Notes: generated by a model from the sequence alone, not told the origin. Counted from the stretch's first letter, positions 44,470-56,607 are shown. The stretch is 64,000 bases of DNA from Siphonodentalium dalli (GCA_032622095.1 CP136067.1:76286705-76350704), one strand, 5' to 3'. A program made the numbers and translations.

Positions 44470-45530
44470 CCTGCGAATTGGACATTTTGATCGAATCGAA
44501 TATCGAATCGAATTCAGGAAATCGAATCGAATATCGAATCGAATATTGAATCGAATCATGTATGTTGCATTCTCAATTGGGCATGTTTTGTCAACGATTA
44601 GACGATTTGTGAAATGTTCCATTAAGTACATGCACGAAGTTCCATCATAACTAATGTGGCGATGAACCGTCATTTGCAATACTATTAACTTCAATTGATA
44701 ATTGATTAAAACGTCCATGCGACCGTCACGACAATTAAAATATAACCACTAAACGGTGTATTGGAACTAAAATCACGCAAAATTTGTACAGATTGCATGT
44801 GCATGCAAAATTGCAAATCAACATTCGGAATCACCCGTTGTTATAAAACTTGAAGATGCAACAACAGTCGCAGTGCAGTCTGTTTATGTAGTGCTGGATT
44901 CTTCTTGGACAGATGATACCATAGATGGGTCGTTGTCCCAGATGCTTGCGATTTATACACCATGTTGCATTCATCACATGTGTAAGCCTGCAGCTTTATC
45001 ATGTTTAAAATAAACATGAATAACGGATGACGCTCCGAAATTGAAAGTAAACTTCAAAAGAAAACACTGCCAAAATGCATTTTTCGATGCCGGGAACACG
45101 TGTTGTTTAAATTCTGAGCTATATTACATAACGCGGAATCTGAGACGGATAGACCGCGGATAACGCTAGCGGTTGATCATTCTCATAGCTATTATAATTC
45201 ATGCGCGTCGTCGGTCCATCTGCGATCTCCAAGATTTTGGCTACCATGTTCAAAGATAGAAATCAGACGTATTTATTTGTCCTATAGTGGCTAATTGCCG
45301 TCTATACTTATATTTAATATATAATCGCGATGTACAATGGTAATTATAAGGTGCATATATACATCATTTTCTGTAATTAAATGGCACAAAACAGCTAAGA
45401 TCGACGTGTGTACCTGCCCGTAAACCGCCTACTTTTCCATCAGTGTATATTCAAAATTTTGAGTTGGCAATTTTGAATCGAATTCGAATTGAATTCTACT
45501 TTCGAATCGAATCTAATGAGTCGCAATTCT
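44470..45530. mobile_element. hAT-type element remnant bounded by GAATC-rich ends
   Basis: Runs of GATCGAATCGAATATCGAAT (44490-44560) and TTTGAATCGAATTCGAATTG (45470-45515) bound the segment. Inside is a BED zinc finger on the minus strand. BED fingers are the DNA-binding domain of ZBED/hAT transposases. No catalytic core is visible, so this is a gutted copy. Exact ends are unclear. Confidence 0.5.
44858..44993 (-). pseudogene. BED-type zinc finger exon fragment
   Basis: Read on the minus strand the peptide is AYTCDECNMVYKSQASGTTT followed by HLWYHLSKKNPALH. This gives Cys-x2-Cys, then His-x3-His with the SGTTTHLWYHL core of BED fingers. Upstream, CTGCAG|GC could be a splice acceptor. The frame soon reaches a stop and no transposase follows, so it is a fragment. 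Confidence 0.7.
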
Positions 45531-45795
45531 ATTAATATTTTATTAACTGAGTGTAATAAATTTGATTCGAGCCAAGCTTTAGTGAGGCTTGAATAAAATT
45601 TAGTGGAAAAGTTGATAAATTTTGTATATAATTGAAGATGAATTTGAGATCCATTTTATCACATAATCACAAATATTTATATTGATTTCCTTATCACAAC
45701 AAAAGAGGAAGTAAAGACACCTTTCAAGTAAAAATTTAGTGTTTTTTCATCACCCATGTTTATCGCACAGTCAACACGAAATAAAATTAAATCTG
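45531..45795. other. Unassigned sequence
   Basis: No gene recognised; AT-rich. Confidence 0.4.
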
Positions 45796-46410
45796 ATTAA
45801 CTCTACTAAAGTTATCATCCGGACACCAACTTTTGGGGTTTTATATGTCGGGTCAGCAGACAAAAAAGGGCCATAACTCTCGCAAAAATTAACGGATTAA
45901 ACCGAAATTCGAACTTGAGCTGTATATTGATATAAGTAATCCACAAAAAAACGGGTATGCATATAAACAATCCAAAATCAAGTTATCACCTGGAAACCAA
46001 AAAAACAGAAGAAAAAGTTAATTTTCTATGTCGAAAAAGGGGCATAACTCTGCCAAAAATGGTAGGGCAGAACCCAAGTTCGAACTTGACCTGTGTTTTG
46101 CTGGGAGAAAGTAATATACGAAATTTGGTTTGAATCCGATTAATTCTACTAAAGTTATCATCCAGAAACCAACTTTCAGGGGTTTTCTAAGTCAAAAAAG
46201 GGCCAAAACTCTCGCAAAAATGGGCGGAGCAAATCCATATTCGAACTTGACCTTTATTTTGGTCTGATAAACTCACCTGTGAAATTTGCTTTTGACCTAA
46301 TAACCGAAACTAAAGTTATCATCCGGAACCATTTCCGGACGCACAGACGGCTCGACGGACGGACGGACACCGGCTATTTTAATAGTCCCCCGAATTTTTT
46401 TCGGGGGACA
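45796..46410. repeat. ~170-bp tandem repeat, about four copies
   Basis: AAGTTATCATCCGG (or close forms) at about 45808, 45980, 46153 and 46312. Each of the first three is followed by ACCAA, AAAAAGGG-CATAACTCT (with variants), AAAATTAACGG or AAAATGG and TTCGAACTTGACCTG. The array ends in GACGGACGGACGGACACCGG and a GTCCCCCGAA/TTCGGGGGAC stem. I associate this repeat type with mollusc genomes. Confidence 0.85.
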
Positions 46411-46549
46411 ACACAAATTGAGTATCATAACTATAATCTAATTAGTATAATACTAAAGTTCTGGCATTGACATGTGTGTTTAACTAAAAAATATTATGCT
46501 GGGTTTAGGGGCTAATTAATGTAATAATAATTATTATATAGCGCTTATC
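46411..46549. other. Unassigned sequence
   Basis: Short AT-rich spacer between the tandem array and the right arm. Confidence 0.4.
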
Positions 46550-47990
46550 CCCATATTGGGCCCTAAGCACTTTTCTACAGTTTTGAATTGGGGGGGGGGG
46601 GGTGGGGATTTTCGCACATTATCAGACAAGGAAATGACACTGCCATCATCATGTCAACACACAGATCTGCATCATTTTTATCTGACCTGAAATGAACTAT
46701 AGTTCTCTGTATTTCATTTCCCTCTGTATCTCTGATGAGAACTTCTGACCTTTAACAATGACAGTTTGGGACATATGGGGGCATGAACACGATATTTCAG
46801 ACAAAACACCAAATCTCCATCTATGGACCTGCTACATATACTTATGGCAATTTAGAAAAAGGGGATATCTCCATATGAGGTTTGATGCTTCAAAAATTGA
46901 AATAAATTTGCTTCCAATTTTCTACTGTATGTATCGGTGAAGTGAATAGTTGAGAAAAAATTAGGAGGCAGCGGAAAACTCCTCATGTTGATGTAACATT
47001 AAGTTGATGCGATGAAGCAATGAATCTCTATTAATTGGATCATCAACTGCCAATTTTGAAAATTGGGATATTGTAACCTAGATATGATGCAATAGAACTC
47101 TGGTATTTGATTTCGTACTGTGTCACATCAATGAATAACTTTAGAAAAGAAAAAGGTGCTCATTAACTGGATAACTGCATATGAGCTGTGAACTTTGAAA
47201 ATGGAATGGGGTAATATGAACATACTGCAACAGATCTCCAGACATCCTATTTTCTACAGTTTTTCAAAAGTTTGTATTCAGCGAGGGGTTACTAGGGAGC
47301 CAATTTCATGCTTATCAGATATCAAAATGACATCACAATGTCAACACACACATCTGCCAAGTACATTTTTTTTATTTCCACAAGACCTAAAATAACAATA
47401 ATTCTCTCCAATTTCCCTCTGTATCTCAACAAGAACTTGTGACATTTTATAACGGCAGTGAGCGATCTCCACATGTTCAATATTTCAAAACTAGAAATAA
47501 ATCTGCTTCCAATTTTCTACTGTGTATCAATGAAGTGACTACTTATAAAACTGAGACGGCAGGGCCTATACAGATATCTACGCACATGTTGAGGTAACAT
47601 GAAGTCGATGCGATGAAGCAATGAATCTATTAATTTGATTGCTACTGCTTTCCAATTAACCTTTTCATGACTGGAGTTGTGCTGGTGCAGCATTAAAGTT
47701 CATGTGCCAGCTAGTTCAATCTCTTAATGGGAGGCTCGCATATGTAAGAGAATGCACTGGCTTACAATGCCAAAGTAAATATTTTTAGCCCAATGCATTC
47801 TCTTATAAATGAATATGCGAGGCTCCCTATGGGAGACTCCCATATATAAGAGAATACTTTCAAGTTGTCACAGGGTTTTCGCAAAAATTCAGAAAGCCAT
47901 GGAAGGGATAATGAATATTAGTTTGAACAATTGAATTTTACCACTTGTTCTAAAGTGAAACAAAATTTGCCATGTGGGGTGGTCAATAGG
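46550..47990 (-). repeat. Right arm of the second large inverted repeat
   Basis: Inverse of 42103-44020. It lacks the MITE at 42569-43011. It contains the poly-G run, an internal duplication (GATGCGATGAAGCAATGAATC at about 47004 and 47608) and two diverged hairpin modules at 47707-47853. Confidence 0.88.
47707..47853. repeat. Two diverged hairpin modules (right arm)
   Basis: 47707-47760 (CCAGCTAGTTCAATCTCTTA ... AAGAGAATGCACTGG) and 47790-47853 (CCAATGCATTCTCTTATAAA ... ATATAAGAGAATA). Counterparts of 42322-42473. Followed by GTCACAGGGTTTTCGC, the outer inverse of the module pair. Confidence 0.8.
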
Positions 47991-48591
47991 TGGCAAGAAT
48001 TGGTTTTAGGGTAGTTGTCAGATCTCAAGATCATACTGAAATACTGATCTAGATTAAAAAAAAATATCCTAATAAGTGTGTGTATAAAAATAAAAAATAG
48101 TTATTACTATGACATTTCTATTGAAAATACTTTCGGTGAGATGTATGAAGCTTGTGTCATACACATATATCACGTGAAACACCTATTATATCATCAAAAA
48201 AGCCATTACATATTTCCTTATCTCTCACTATAGTTATAAATCGGCGCATGTTTCCCAGGATCACTTGCCATCACGCCAACAAAATAACTGCATGGATTAA
48301 TACTATTTCAAAAAGCTGTGGATGACACCAACACCAACACCAGACCATGCAATATATTTGCTTTGTTCATTAAAGTTAAATTCTTGATCAACTTTGTTGC
48401 ATTATCGAAAATAGACGCAAAATCTAAGTACACAAATTGGGGGACTATATTTTCCGTCGGCCAGGCAGAGCGTGCAATACTGTTGTATATGGTTGTGAAG
48501 CATCTTAGCCAACACTAAATGTGTGCATTTTACAGCTTTTAAGGATTTTGATTTGTTAAAAAGGCATAAAGCTCTAGTTTTTTCATGTGAT
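47991..48591. other. Unassigned sequence
   Basis: No gene recognised. ACACCAACACCAACACC at about 48328 is a short repeat. Confidence 0.4.
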
Positions 48592-48765
48592 ACACAAGAT
48601 CTTCAACTCATTATGTTGCGATATAAGATTTTTTGAAATTCATTTGATAAATATGATTCGATCACAACTCTTCAATGACTGGCTGTGAATCAAATTTATC
48701 AAACTCGTTTCATAAAATATGTTATCCCAATATGACTCATTGAAGATCCTCTATGTATCAAGGGG
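48592..48765. repeat. Imperfect 170-bp inverted repeat
   Basis: ACACAAGATCTTCAACTCAT ... TTTGATAAATATGATTC pairs with GAATCAAATTTATCAAACTC ... GACTCATTGAAGATCCTCTA. Arms about 70 bp with several mismatches. A degraded foldback element. Confidence 0.75.
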
Positions 48766-49060
48766 ATATCCACAAGCTAGACTATTATATTGTAATGATA
48801 AGGCACTCAGTGTATACTCATGACACTGGGCTGTTGGTCGTCCATTTCAGTTGTTAACACAATCATTGTCTTATAGGCCTGCATACCGTGACTACGTGAT
48901 AAGAATGCATCACAGCATTTTCATTGACTTCGTGTATAAGGTCTGTGCAACAGAAATAAAAAATGCCAAGTGCAAAATCCAAAATGAAAATAGCATCTAT
49001 TTCTACCATCGAAGATCTTTACCCTTCCACGATGGGAGCGTCCTGAATTTTTGCAAACCC
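48766..49060. other. Unassigned sequence
   Basis: No gene. The end (TTCCACGATGGGAGCGTCCTG, then TTTTTGCAAACCC) resembles the sequence before the hairpins at 42280-42320, so the hairpin element was probably longer than the stems alone. Confidence 0.4.
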
Positions 49061-49258
49061 CATAGGTCGCCTTGCATATATAAGAAAATGCGTTGGCCTT
49101 ACAAATTTTATATTATTTTTTTATAATTGTTAAAAAATGTAATAAATTTATTTTTTATTTTTGAAAGTGAAAGAAATAATGATAAAAACGATAAAAAACT
49201 GTTAGGCCAATGCATTATCTTATATATGCGAGGTGACTAAGAGAATGCATTGGTGCAT
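49061..49258. repeat. Damaged hairpin modules
   Basis: 49061-49096 is a half stem (CATAGGTCGCCTTGCATATA ... GCGTTGG). 49206-49252 is a shortened module (CCAATGCATTATCTTATATA ... AAGAGAATGCATTGG). The A/T-rich spacer between them matches the layout of copies 1 and 2. Confidence 0.7.
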
Positions 49259-49267
49259 GCTGTTTAA

Positions 49268-49624
49268 CCCTTTCAGTGCCAGGGGCCGATCTCATCGGCC
49301 CTAATTGATGGTCTGTAAAATCGGCCCTAAAAAATAAATAAAATGTTATTTTTATTATAGATTTTTTTGGTTTGAATTTTTTTTGGGTATGCTTAAGCAT
49401 GCTATAGCGAATTTAAAAACAAACTGGATAAAACCTTAGGGGCATGTTATAACTCAAAACTATCGCCAAGTATTCATAGTAATAATTTTGATGCCCATGA
49501 AAAACGTAAGATTCCTTGGCACTAAACCTACAAAATAAATCTGTTAAAGACTCTCATATATAAGAGAATGCATTGGCACAGGGTATATGGGTTGATACAA
49601 AAATCGGACCTGGCACTGAAAGGT
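49268..49624. mobile_element. TTAA-flanked MITE, second family
   Basis: Ends CCCTTTCAGTGCCAGGGGCC (49268) and the inverse GGACCTGGCACTGAAAGG (49624), flanked by TTAA at 49264-49267 and 49625-49628. Inside, GGCCGATCTCATCGGCC forms a small stem, and a half hairpin module (CATATATAAGAGAATGCATT) lies near 49553-49576. CCCTTT next to TTAA again suggests a piggyBac-like origin, but the ends differ from the 40667 and 42569 copies. Confidence 0.82.
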
Positions 49625-49628
49625 TTAA

Positions 49629-50149
49629 TGATATGCGACCCACAGCATACTTCGTCTCACAATATAAACTGTTCATCTCAATGAATTTTACTTCATAAAT
49701 TGTTATACAACTAGGATTTAAATTTCTGAAATGCCAGAAATTTTATACTTCCATGGAATATTTAATTTTTAATGAACACAATCTTTATATTATATGGAAA
49801 TTATATATTAAATAATTAAAAGAAATGAATGAGAAAAAGATCATAGACATGGATAGTAAGTTCAGAATTTCGACTTGTTGGTATATTATTAATGATATAT
49901 GAGGATTTATTTGTTAAAACTGTCGTTGCGATTACTGTCCTTAGTCTCTTGTTACCATTGTTATAATGATACTAATATTATGCAATACGCCACAACCCTG
50001 GCTGCTAATTTATAACAAACACTCACAGTACATAAGCGAAATACTAGATAACACTGTAAGCCATGAAAGTCTTAAGATGTATATCATTAATATAATGCTA
50101 CGGCCGTGCAACATTCTATAGTCGTTCGCTCAAAAACATAGAAAATCGC
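49629..50149. other. Unassigned AT-rich sequence
   Basis: No gene or clear repeat. Confidence 0.4.
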
Positions 50150-51540
50150 TCAAAAGTAGCACATAGATACTACCCATCACATCCACTCGTCAATGTTGCA
50201 TTATCTGGATTCGCGATTCCACCCCCCCCCCCCCCCCCCCCCCCCATTGAGTTTCAGTGGATTTTTTCAAACGTGTGAACCATCCCTAACCGAGCTCTCC
50301 GTTGGGCAGGTTGCTTTTATAGCAGAGCGGTCAAAATTTGAGGGCAATCTGACAGTATACCGACGTACCTGTCCCTGCATTATATTAATATTAATAAACG
50401 TCCTAGTGTATACAGTCATCCGGTGGTATTTTCCTATTAACATGTGAATGCATGTAATATCGGGCACTTAATCCTGATTAACTCATTGCGAATTTATTTT
50501 AAAAGTTAGAACATTTCACGGAATTTGCGCGTGGATAGTACCCACCACATCCACTCGTCAAAGTTGTTCTATCTCGATTCACGATTTCTCAATTTTTTTC
50601 CTTTGTGAGATTTACTCGAATTTGCCGAAAGCCTCGACCCACACCGATGCAAGCTCTCTGTTAAACGGATTGCTTTTAAACCACGACAGTCAAACTTCCA
50701 GGATGTATCTATTGTATACCGATGTACCTGCTAGCACATTTCACTCGCTCCTTCATTAGCCTGTTTGAATTTGACGGGAATATTGGCGAATTTCGAGTTT
50801 TGCTATATATCGATGGCAGGCTGTGTAGTACGTATTACGCTATATCGCGTCGCCACTAGTAAACCCTTTTCTCTGAAACTTAAGAAATCGCACCAGAGTT
50901 GGGCGGTGATACCCGCTATCACACCCGCTCATCAGCAAAATTGTATCTCCGTATTTGATATTTTGAAGTATTTTTCAACTTTTGGTTTTTGTTGGAATTT
51001 GCCAATTTGAACCCACCTGAACACGAGCTCTCCGTTGGTCAGGTTTCTTTGTTAGTAGAGCGTTCAAACTTTCGGATATTACCAGAAGTATATCGACGTA
51101 CCTGCTCCGGCACTAGCTCGCTCCTTCATTAACCCGGTCGGATTTGGCGACAAAAATAGGTTAGTGATACAGCACTTAACAAAATTTATTTACATTATAA
51201 AGCATCGCCACGAGTAAACCTTCGATCTTAGCGCAAATTAAGCCGACATCAATAAGTTGCGCTTGGATACTATCTACCATATGCACTACTCAGAAAAATT
51301 TTAGCTCGATGTTTCATTTTTTAGACATTTACCCCCTTTGATTTTTGTTGGAATTTGCAAAAAGTCTGAACCCACCGAAGCTCGCTCGCTGTTGGGCAGG
51401 TTGCTGTTATAGTAGAGCTATCAAACTTCGGGGGCCTACCTGTGAGATACCAGCATACCCGCTCCTGCATTAACCTTGCTCATCAATTAGCCCATTGGAA
51501 TTGGCGCCAAAAATAGGTCATTTTCTTGTCCATGCTGTAT
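50150..51540. repeat. Satellite-like tandem repeat, ~360-bp unit, four copies
   Basis: Markers recur at 357-373 bp: GAGCTCTCCGTTGGGCAGGT (50293), AAGCTCTCTGTTAAACGG (50651), GAGCTCTCCGTTGGTCAGGT (51024), and CTCGCTGTTGGGCAGGTTGC (51387). Each is followed by a TATAGTAGAGC-like word, TCAAACTTC, ACCGACGTACCTG and CTCCTTCATTA. Copies are strongly diverged (about 70-75 percent by eye). Confidence 0.85.
50222..50245. repeat. Poly-C run (24 bp)
   Basis: Homopolymer inside the first copy of the ~360-bp repeat. Confidence 0.97.
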
Positions 51541-51689
51541 ATCGGTAACGGTTGGGAGAAGAAACTGATAAATGGTATACTCCGGTCCGAATCACTCTTC
51601 CCATCTGGAGCACGCAATAAAAATATTATTCCGCTGGACTTGTTTTTTGTTTGTTTTTTTGCTAAATCTGACGTTTACATCCGCCACAG

Positions 51690-51800
51690 GTCACCCTGGT
51701 CTCACCACCCTCGGCCTGGTCTCACCACCCCGACATGGTATCACCACCAGCATGGTCTTATCGCCTCCCCGGTATGGTCTCACCCTCTCCCATGCTCCTT
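51690..51800. repeat. ~20-bp degenerate minisatellite
   Basis: GGTCTCACCACCC, GGTCTCACCACCCC, GGTATCACCACC, GGTCTTATCGCC, GGTCTCACCC in series: five units of 17-22 bp. Confidence 0.75.
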
Positions 51801-51807
51801 CATTAGC

Positions 51808-52473
51808 CAAATTATTTAATTTTCGATGGTCTGTAACTTGGACATTTCTCAACGGATTTACAAAATTCTTTCAGGAGGTTCATTAGTACGTCCTAAAGAT
51901 ACATGGTAGTAAAAATGGTTGAAATCATCGCAAAAAAACAATTGCGAAAATTTCGCCCCCACCCTAACCAAAAAATGTAAGCCCGACCTATCCAAATTAT
52001 TTCTGTGTAGTATATTGACAACGGCCAGCACTACTATAGAAACTAAATCCAGCTATCTTTCTTGCTATGTGAGAACAGGCGATCAGAAGATTTAGAGGTT
52101 GACATATCTATGGGAGATAACTCTGGAGAGGAAAGACGGACACAGTTTTTTATGTACTCATGATTCAGTGGATATCAAGATGTATGTATCGACCAAATTT
52201 CAGTGCTGTACTCCTTATATTTTCGGAGATCTGAAAACACCAATTGTTCACATAAAGGGAGATAACTCTGCAAATCAAGTGAGGACATGATTCTCAATAG
52301 GCCTAAGCACTAGAGTTTGTATACATATATACATACAAAGTTTTAGCTTTCTAACTCTTGTATTGACTGAGCTATGCTCATTATAAAATTGCTAAGAAGA
52401 AGGCAAATAATAATAATAATAATAATAGAGAAAAATCACAAAAACAATATACTTCCATGTAAAACATGGAAGT
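51808..52473. repeat. Segmental duplication, copy 1
   Basis: Matches 53197-53850 over ~660 bp: TTTTCGATGGTCTGTAACTT, ACAAAATTCTTTCAGGAGG, TGGGAGATAACTCTGGAGAG, GCCTAAGCACTAGAGTTTGT and an AATAAT run followed by GAGAAAAA. About 93-95 percent alike by eye. The GGGAGATAACTCTG word appears twice per copy. No protein frame. Confidence 0.92.
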
Positions 52474-53196
52474 ACAATAAGGGAATCGCGCGGAATTGAT
52501 TGGTATGTCGATAGTATGGTTTCTTGACATTTCTGTGTTCAGTTGGAACGTTCTGGTGTGACCCCCACCCATACCTCGGAATTAGGTGACGCGGGTAGAA
52601 AAGTCGCCATATCTCTGCCAATTTTCGAGATATCGAGCTAATTTTTGCGTGATTGTGTTCGCAATTGATGCCCCTTTATTATATAGTAGGGTTTTAGTAA
52701 GATATTGTGGCGATATTCTACTATGTAAGCCTATATGTATTCTGTTCAGTATATACATTTCGATTATCTCTGGCTTCCATCGACATAATACGGCAAGTAG
52801 GTAATCGTTTAGAAGTACTAGAAATTCCCCATTGAATGACGCCAATAAAGTGACGATTGGTTGTAGGAATTTAAATCCATAGAGCATCTTCTGTAAACTT
52901 GATAAGAATTAATGGGCCACAATTTCTACATTTTTCAACAGATTTACAAAATTCTTTCGGGAGTACTCTCAGAACGTCCTATAGATACTTCACAACAATT
53001 TTGGTTCGAATCGGAGACGACAAAAAAAATGACAAATTTTGACCCCTCCCTAGTGAGGACAGCTATCATTGGATCTTGGTAAAAATTTGCACCAGTTCGT
53101 CTTCTCTCTACGTATAACACGCTCACATAAATCAAATCCAGCTCATGTGCGTCGTCTAGGAGGAGTTTTGTATACAAGCACTTTCTCCTCAATCAA
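52474..53196. other. Spacer with a partial third copy
   Basis: 52930-53060 repeats the beginning of the duplicated block (ACAAAATTCTTTCGGGAG, AACGTCCTATAGATAC, TTTTGACCCC) at lower similarity. CTTCCATGTAAAACATGGAAG near 52451 is a small hairpin. No gene. Confidence 0.6.
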
Positions 53197-53850
53197 TGTA
53201 TGAATATAATTTTCGATGGTCTGTAACTTTGACATTTCTCAACCGATTTACAAAATTCTTTCAGGAGGATCATTAGAACGTCCTGTAGATACATGGTAGT
53301 AAAAATGGTTGAAATCATCGCAAAAAAACAAATTGCAAAAATTTCGCCCCCACCCTAACCAAAAAATGTAAGTCCGACCCTGTCCAAAATAGTTTTGTGT
53401 AGTATAACGGCCAGCACTACCATAAAAACTAAATCCAGCCATCTTTCTTGCTATGTGAGAACAGGCGATCAGAAATATTTCGAGGTTGACATATATATGG
53501 GAGATAACTCTGGAGAGGAAAGACGGACAAAGTTTTTGATGTGCTTACGATTCAGTGGATATCAAGATGTATCTATTGACCAAATTTCAGTGCTATACTC
53601 CTTATATTTTCGGAGTTCTGAAAACACCAATTTTTGACATAAAGGGAGATAACTCTGAAAGTCAAGTAAGGACATGATTCTCAATATGCCTAAGCACTAG
53701 AGTTTGTATACATATATATACATACAAAGATTTAGCTTTCTAACTCTTGTATTGACTGAGCTATGCTCATTATAAAATTGCTAAGAAGAATAAAGAATAA
53801 TAATAATAGAGAAAAATAAAAATCACAAAAACAATATACATGGAAGTACA
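53197..53850. repeat. Segmental duplication, copy 2
   Basis: See 51808-52473; copies lie 1389 bp apart in the same orientation. Confidence 0.92.
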
Positions 53851-54324
53851 ATTATATTTATAATTATAGCCTTCAAATATATCGCCACTATAAATAATGC
53901 AATAACTGGTGTGCCAATTTATCATAACAAAATATATACAATGTATACATTTTGTATATCACCGAGAATTAGGAAGTGTATCGGTCTGAACATGCGTTCG
54001 AACCCACTACCTTGGAAATTTTTTATCTGCCATTCTGGAAACATGTCAATGCACTTCCTCCGAAATTGTATATGTCAAGAGTTTATATGGAGGCGTGGAC
54101 TCAGTATGAGTTCATTGCTTCATATTTGCGTAACTCGGTGAGCGTGAACAAATTCTCATTTCTTATCGAAATGGCTATGTGTCGATCGGAATGGAATGGT
54201 GCATTGAGATGTCCCTCAAACCAAATCAAGCTCGAAAATCGATCCATGCCGGGGTTCGAACCTTCGCCAACCTCATCATTTTGTTTTGTTTTTAAAAATA
54301 TTTTGAGCCGTTTCCTTGCTCCGT
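53851..54324. other. Unassigned; two B-box-like words
   Basis: GCGTTCGAACCCAC near 53995 and GGGGTTCGAACCTTC near 54251 resemble Pol III B boxes (in inverse and direct sense) but lack a convincing A box. Possible SINE debris. No gene recognised. Confidence 0.35.
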
Positions 54325-54520
54325 TAGATCGAGGCTTCCTATTTTGGGTTGCTTCTTGCTCGGTTTGATCGAGGCTTCCTATTTTGGGTTGCTTCTTGCT
54401 CGGTTTGATCGAGGCTTCCTATTTTGGGTTGCTTCTTGCTCGGTTTGATCGAGGCTTCCTATTTTGAGGGGTTGCTTCTTGCTCGGTTTGATCGAGGCTT
54501 CCTCTTTTGGTTGCTTCTAG
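54325..54520. repeat. 40-bp tandem repeat, about five copies
   Basis: Unit GATCGAGGCTTCCTATTTTG followed by GGTTGCTTCTTGCTCGGTTT. The last copies have small insertions. Open frames here only mirror the repeat. Confidence 0.93.
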
Positions 54521-55483
54521 CTCTCGAGCACGTTTTTTGCTCTTTGGCATTTTTTGCTGGCAAGGTACGTTTTTGCTCACTTATTTTGCCTTGGAGTCGG
54601 CTGCTTTTATAAGCACGTTTTTTCTTGCCTCTGAGTGGATTGTCTTGTCGAAAGATTTGTTTTAAAAATATTTTGATTATTTTCTTCTCTCCGTTATATA
54701 TATATATAGACTTCTGATAATTTTGGGTTGCGTCTTGCTCGAAGAGCTCGTTTTAACTGCATTTGCATACTATAAATTTTATAAGTTATTAATCAGTCAC
54801 TGACTAAGTAAGTGTAAGTAATACAATTATGCTTTCACCAACATGTACCTAAATTGTCATACTTTATATTCTCATCCCTGCCTTGTCTGTAACATATTTT
54901 CTTTGTGTTACTTCACTTTACACGTAATACTTCATGTAAAGTAGTTTATGGCAGTAGTAAATCATCCTTGGGTAGGATTTGGTCATTTTCACAATTCATA
55001 TTATTATGTGAACATTATTGCAATAATTTGGATCATCACTGATTAGTTATTTTCTTTGCGAAATATCCATTTAGTAGAGTACTTTAGATCTTCACCCATT
55101 GAATACTTCAGTTTTATTATATCATTTTTGACAGTCATATCCCTGTTGCCTATTTGAGTACCAACCATTCCTTTAAATCCTTCAACATTCCTTCAGCGCA
55201 TGTGTTTCTTGTCCGTTAATAATTATAGAAAGCTTTTATTATCTTTAACCGTGTCACTTCTTTTATAAGATAAGGTAGTTTCTGCTTTATATTATAGTAT
55301 AAATTTATTGATATTGGAAGTTATTTCTTCAAATTGGATGGGTCCTTCACGGCTGGACTTTTTGTGTCTGCGCTATTGCAAAGTGTGATGCCAATTGGGT
55401 TTGGTATGATCGGGCATCCCGCCACATTCAGTTCCCCCCCATCAACTTTCCCCATTATCATGCGCTATATAAGCTCCATCATT
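54521..55483. other. Unassigned AT-rich sequence
   Basis: No gene. Contains TATATATATATA near 54696. Nothing else recognised. Confidence 0.4.
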
Positions 55484-55677
55484 GTTATTATTATAACTTT
55501 GGTGGAACCAATTGCATAACTTTCGTTTGAGCCTTGATCGAATACATACAAAGCTCTAGGTTACCAATCCCTCATTCGAGCAAGCCTGCTTGTCATAATT
55601 ATGACTCTTACAACAAGGACTTTGATTCTGGTCATGCTGCAGCTGATACCACCCTTGTCTAATTTTGGGAGCATACG

Positions 55678-55790
55678 GTAATGCTCTAAATAATCTACTC
55701 CTTAACCACATCAGAATTATGGGTAACTTTTAAGGATTTAGTTGGAAATATGTCTTGTTGCCATTCATCGGAAAGCTCTCACTGAGAGTC
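55678..55790. mobile_element. Tc1/mariner-like MITE half (left arm)
   Basis: GTAATGCTCTAAATAATC, TACTCCTTAACCACATCAG, TTGTTGCCATTCATCGGAAA: the left half of the MITE family. The mirror copy is at 61736-61841, so it was present before the arms were duplicated. Confidence 0.7.
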
Positions 55791-56189
55791 CAAAATTTCT
55801 TTGATTACAAAGATTCATTTTCCCCACCCTCCCTCCCCATTATTCTGTTAGCAGCTTGAGATTTAAGTTCCATCTCACACTAATAACTTATTTTTGCTGT
55901 TCATTATAATTAATACAAGCTGGTATTGATGCTAGATAGGTTTATTGATCATATTACATACAGTTGGAGAGGCAACTAGTTATTACCCTCCGCCTTCTAC
56001 GGCTTTTAGACAATATATTTTGTTCGCGTTGATTATTGGTTGTTTACGTTTTGAATCTGAACTATAGTGTTTGTTGTCAATGGACAAGCTTATCCTTTTG
56101 AGTGCCCATCTTTTCCTTGTGTATAGCCATACTTAAGATTCTGCAAAAAGCATATATGATATAACAATTTTTAATATGGTTAAACTAGG

Positions 56190-56440
56190 AGTAAAGTATA
56201 AATGCTCTTTACATATGACTAAACTATTGAGTTCTACATGTGCTTGGGTCAACAATGGGATTATGTAGATATGACTTAATATTATATGTTAATTGACAAA
56301 TCACTCTTTACATGTCGCCAAATTATTGAGTTCTACATATACGCTCGTCTACAGTAGGTTTATGTATATATTATGATGTATTTATGTATGTATATTATGT
56401 GTCATTAATTGACAAATCACATATAAACGGTCTTTACTGC
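56190..56440. repeat. ~115-bp satellite-like monomers (first cluster)
   Basis: Units start GTATAAATGCTCTTTACATA and go on with AACTATTGAGTTCTACAT, GGGTCTACAGTGGG-like and TTAATTGACAAATCAC. Two units here, degenerate. Mirror copies lie at about 61070-61335. Confidence 0.7.
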
Positions 56441-56607
56441 AATATCAAGCGATTCAGACCATTTTCAGGCATTACGCAGGATTTATACCTATTTTCTAAC
56501 TGGCACACAGGTTTTATATGCACGATTTAATGCTGGGTCATTCGGTGTTCAACATCTGGTATGCAGTTTCTACAGCCCAAAATTTTTGACTAATTCACAG
56601 CCCAAAT

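Noticed and set aside
50193-50447. Frame starting with a proline run
   Set aside because: Caused by the poly-C homopolymer.
54325-54612. Hydrophobic repeat frame (LLLARFDRGFLFW-type)
   Set aside because: Produced by the 40-bp tandem repeat.
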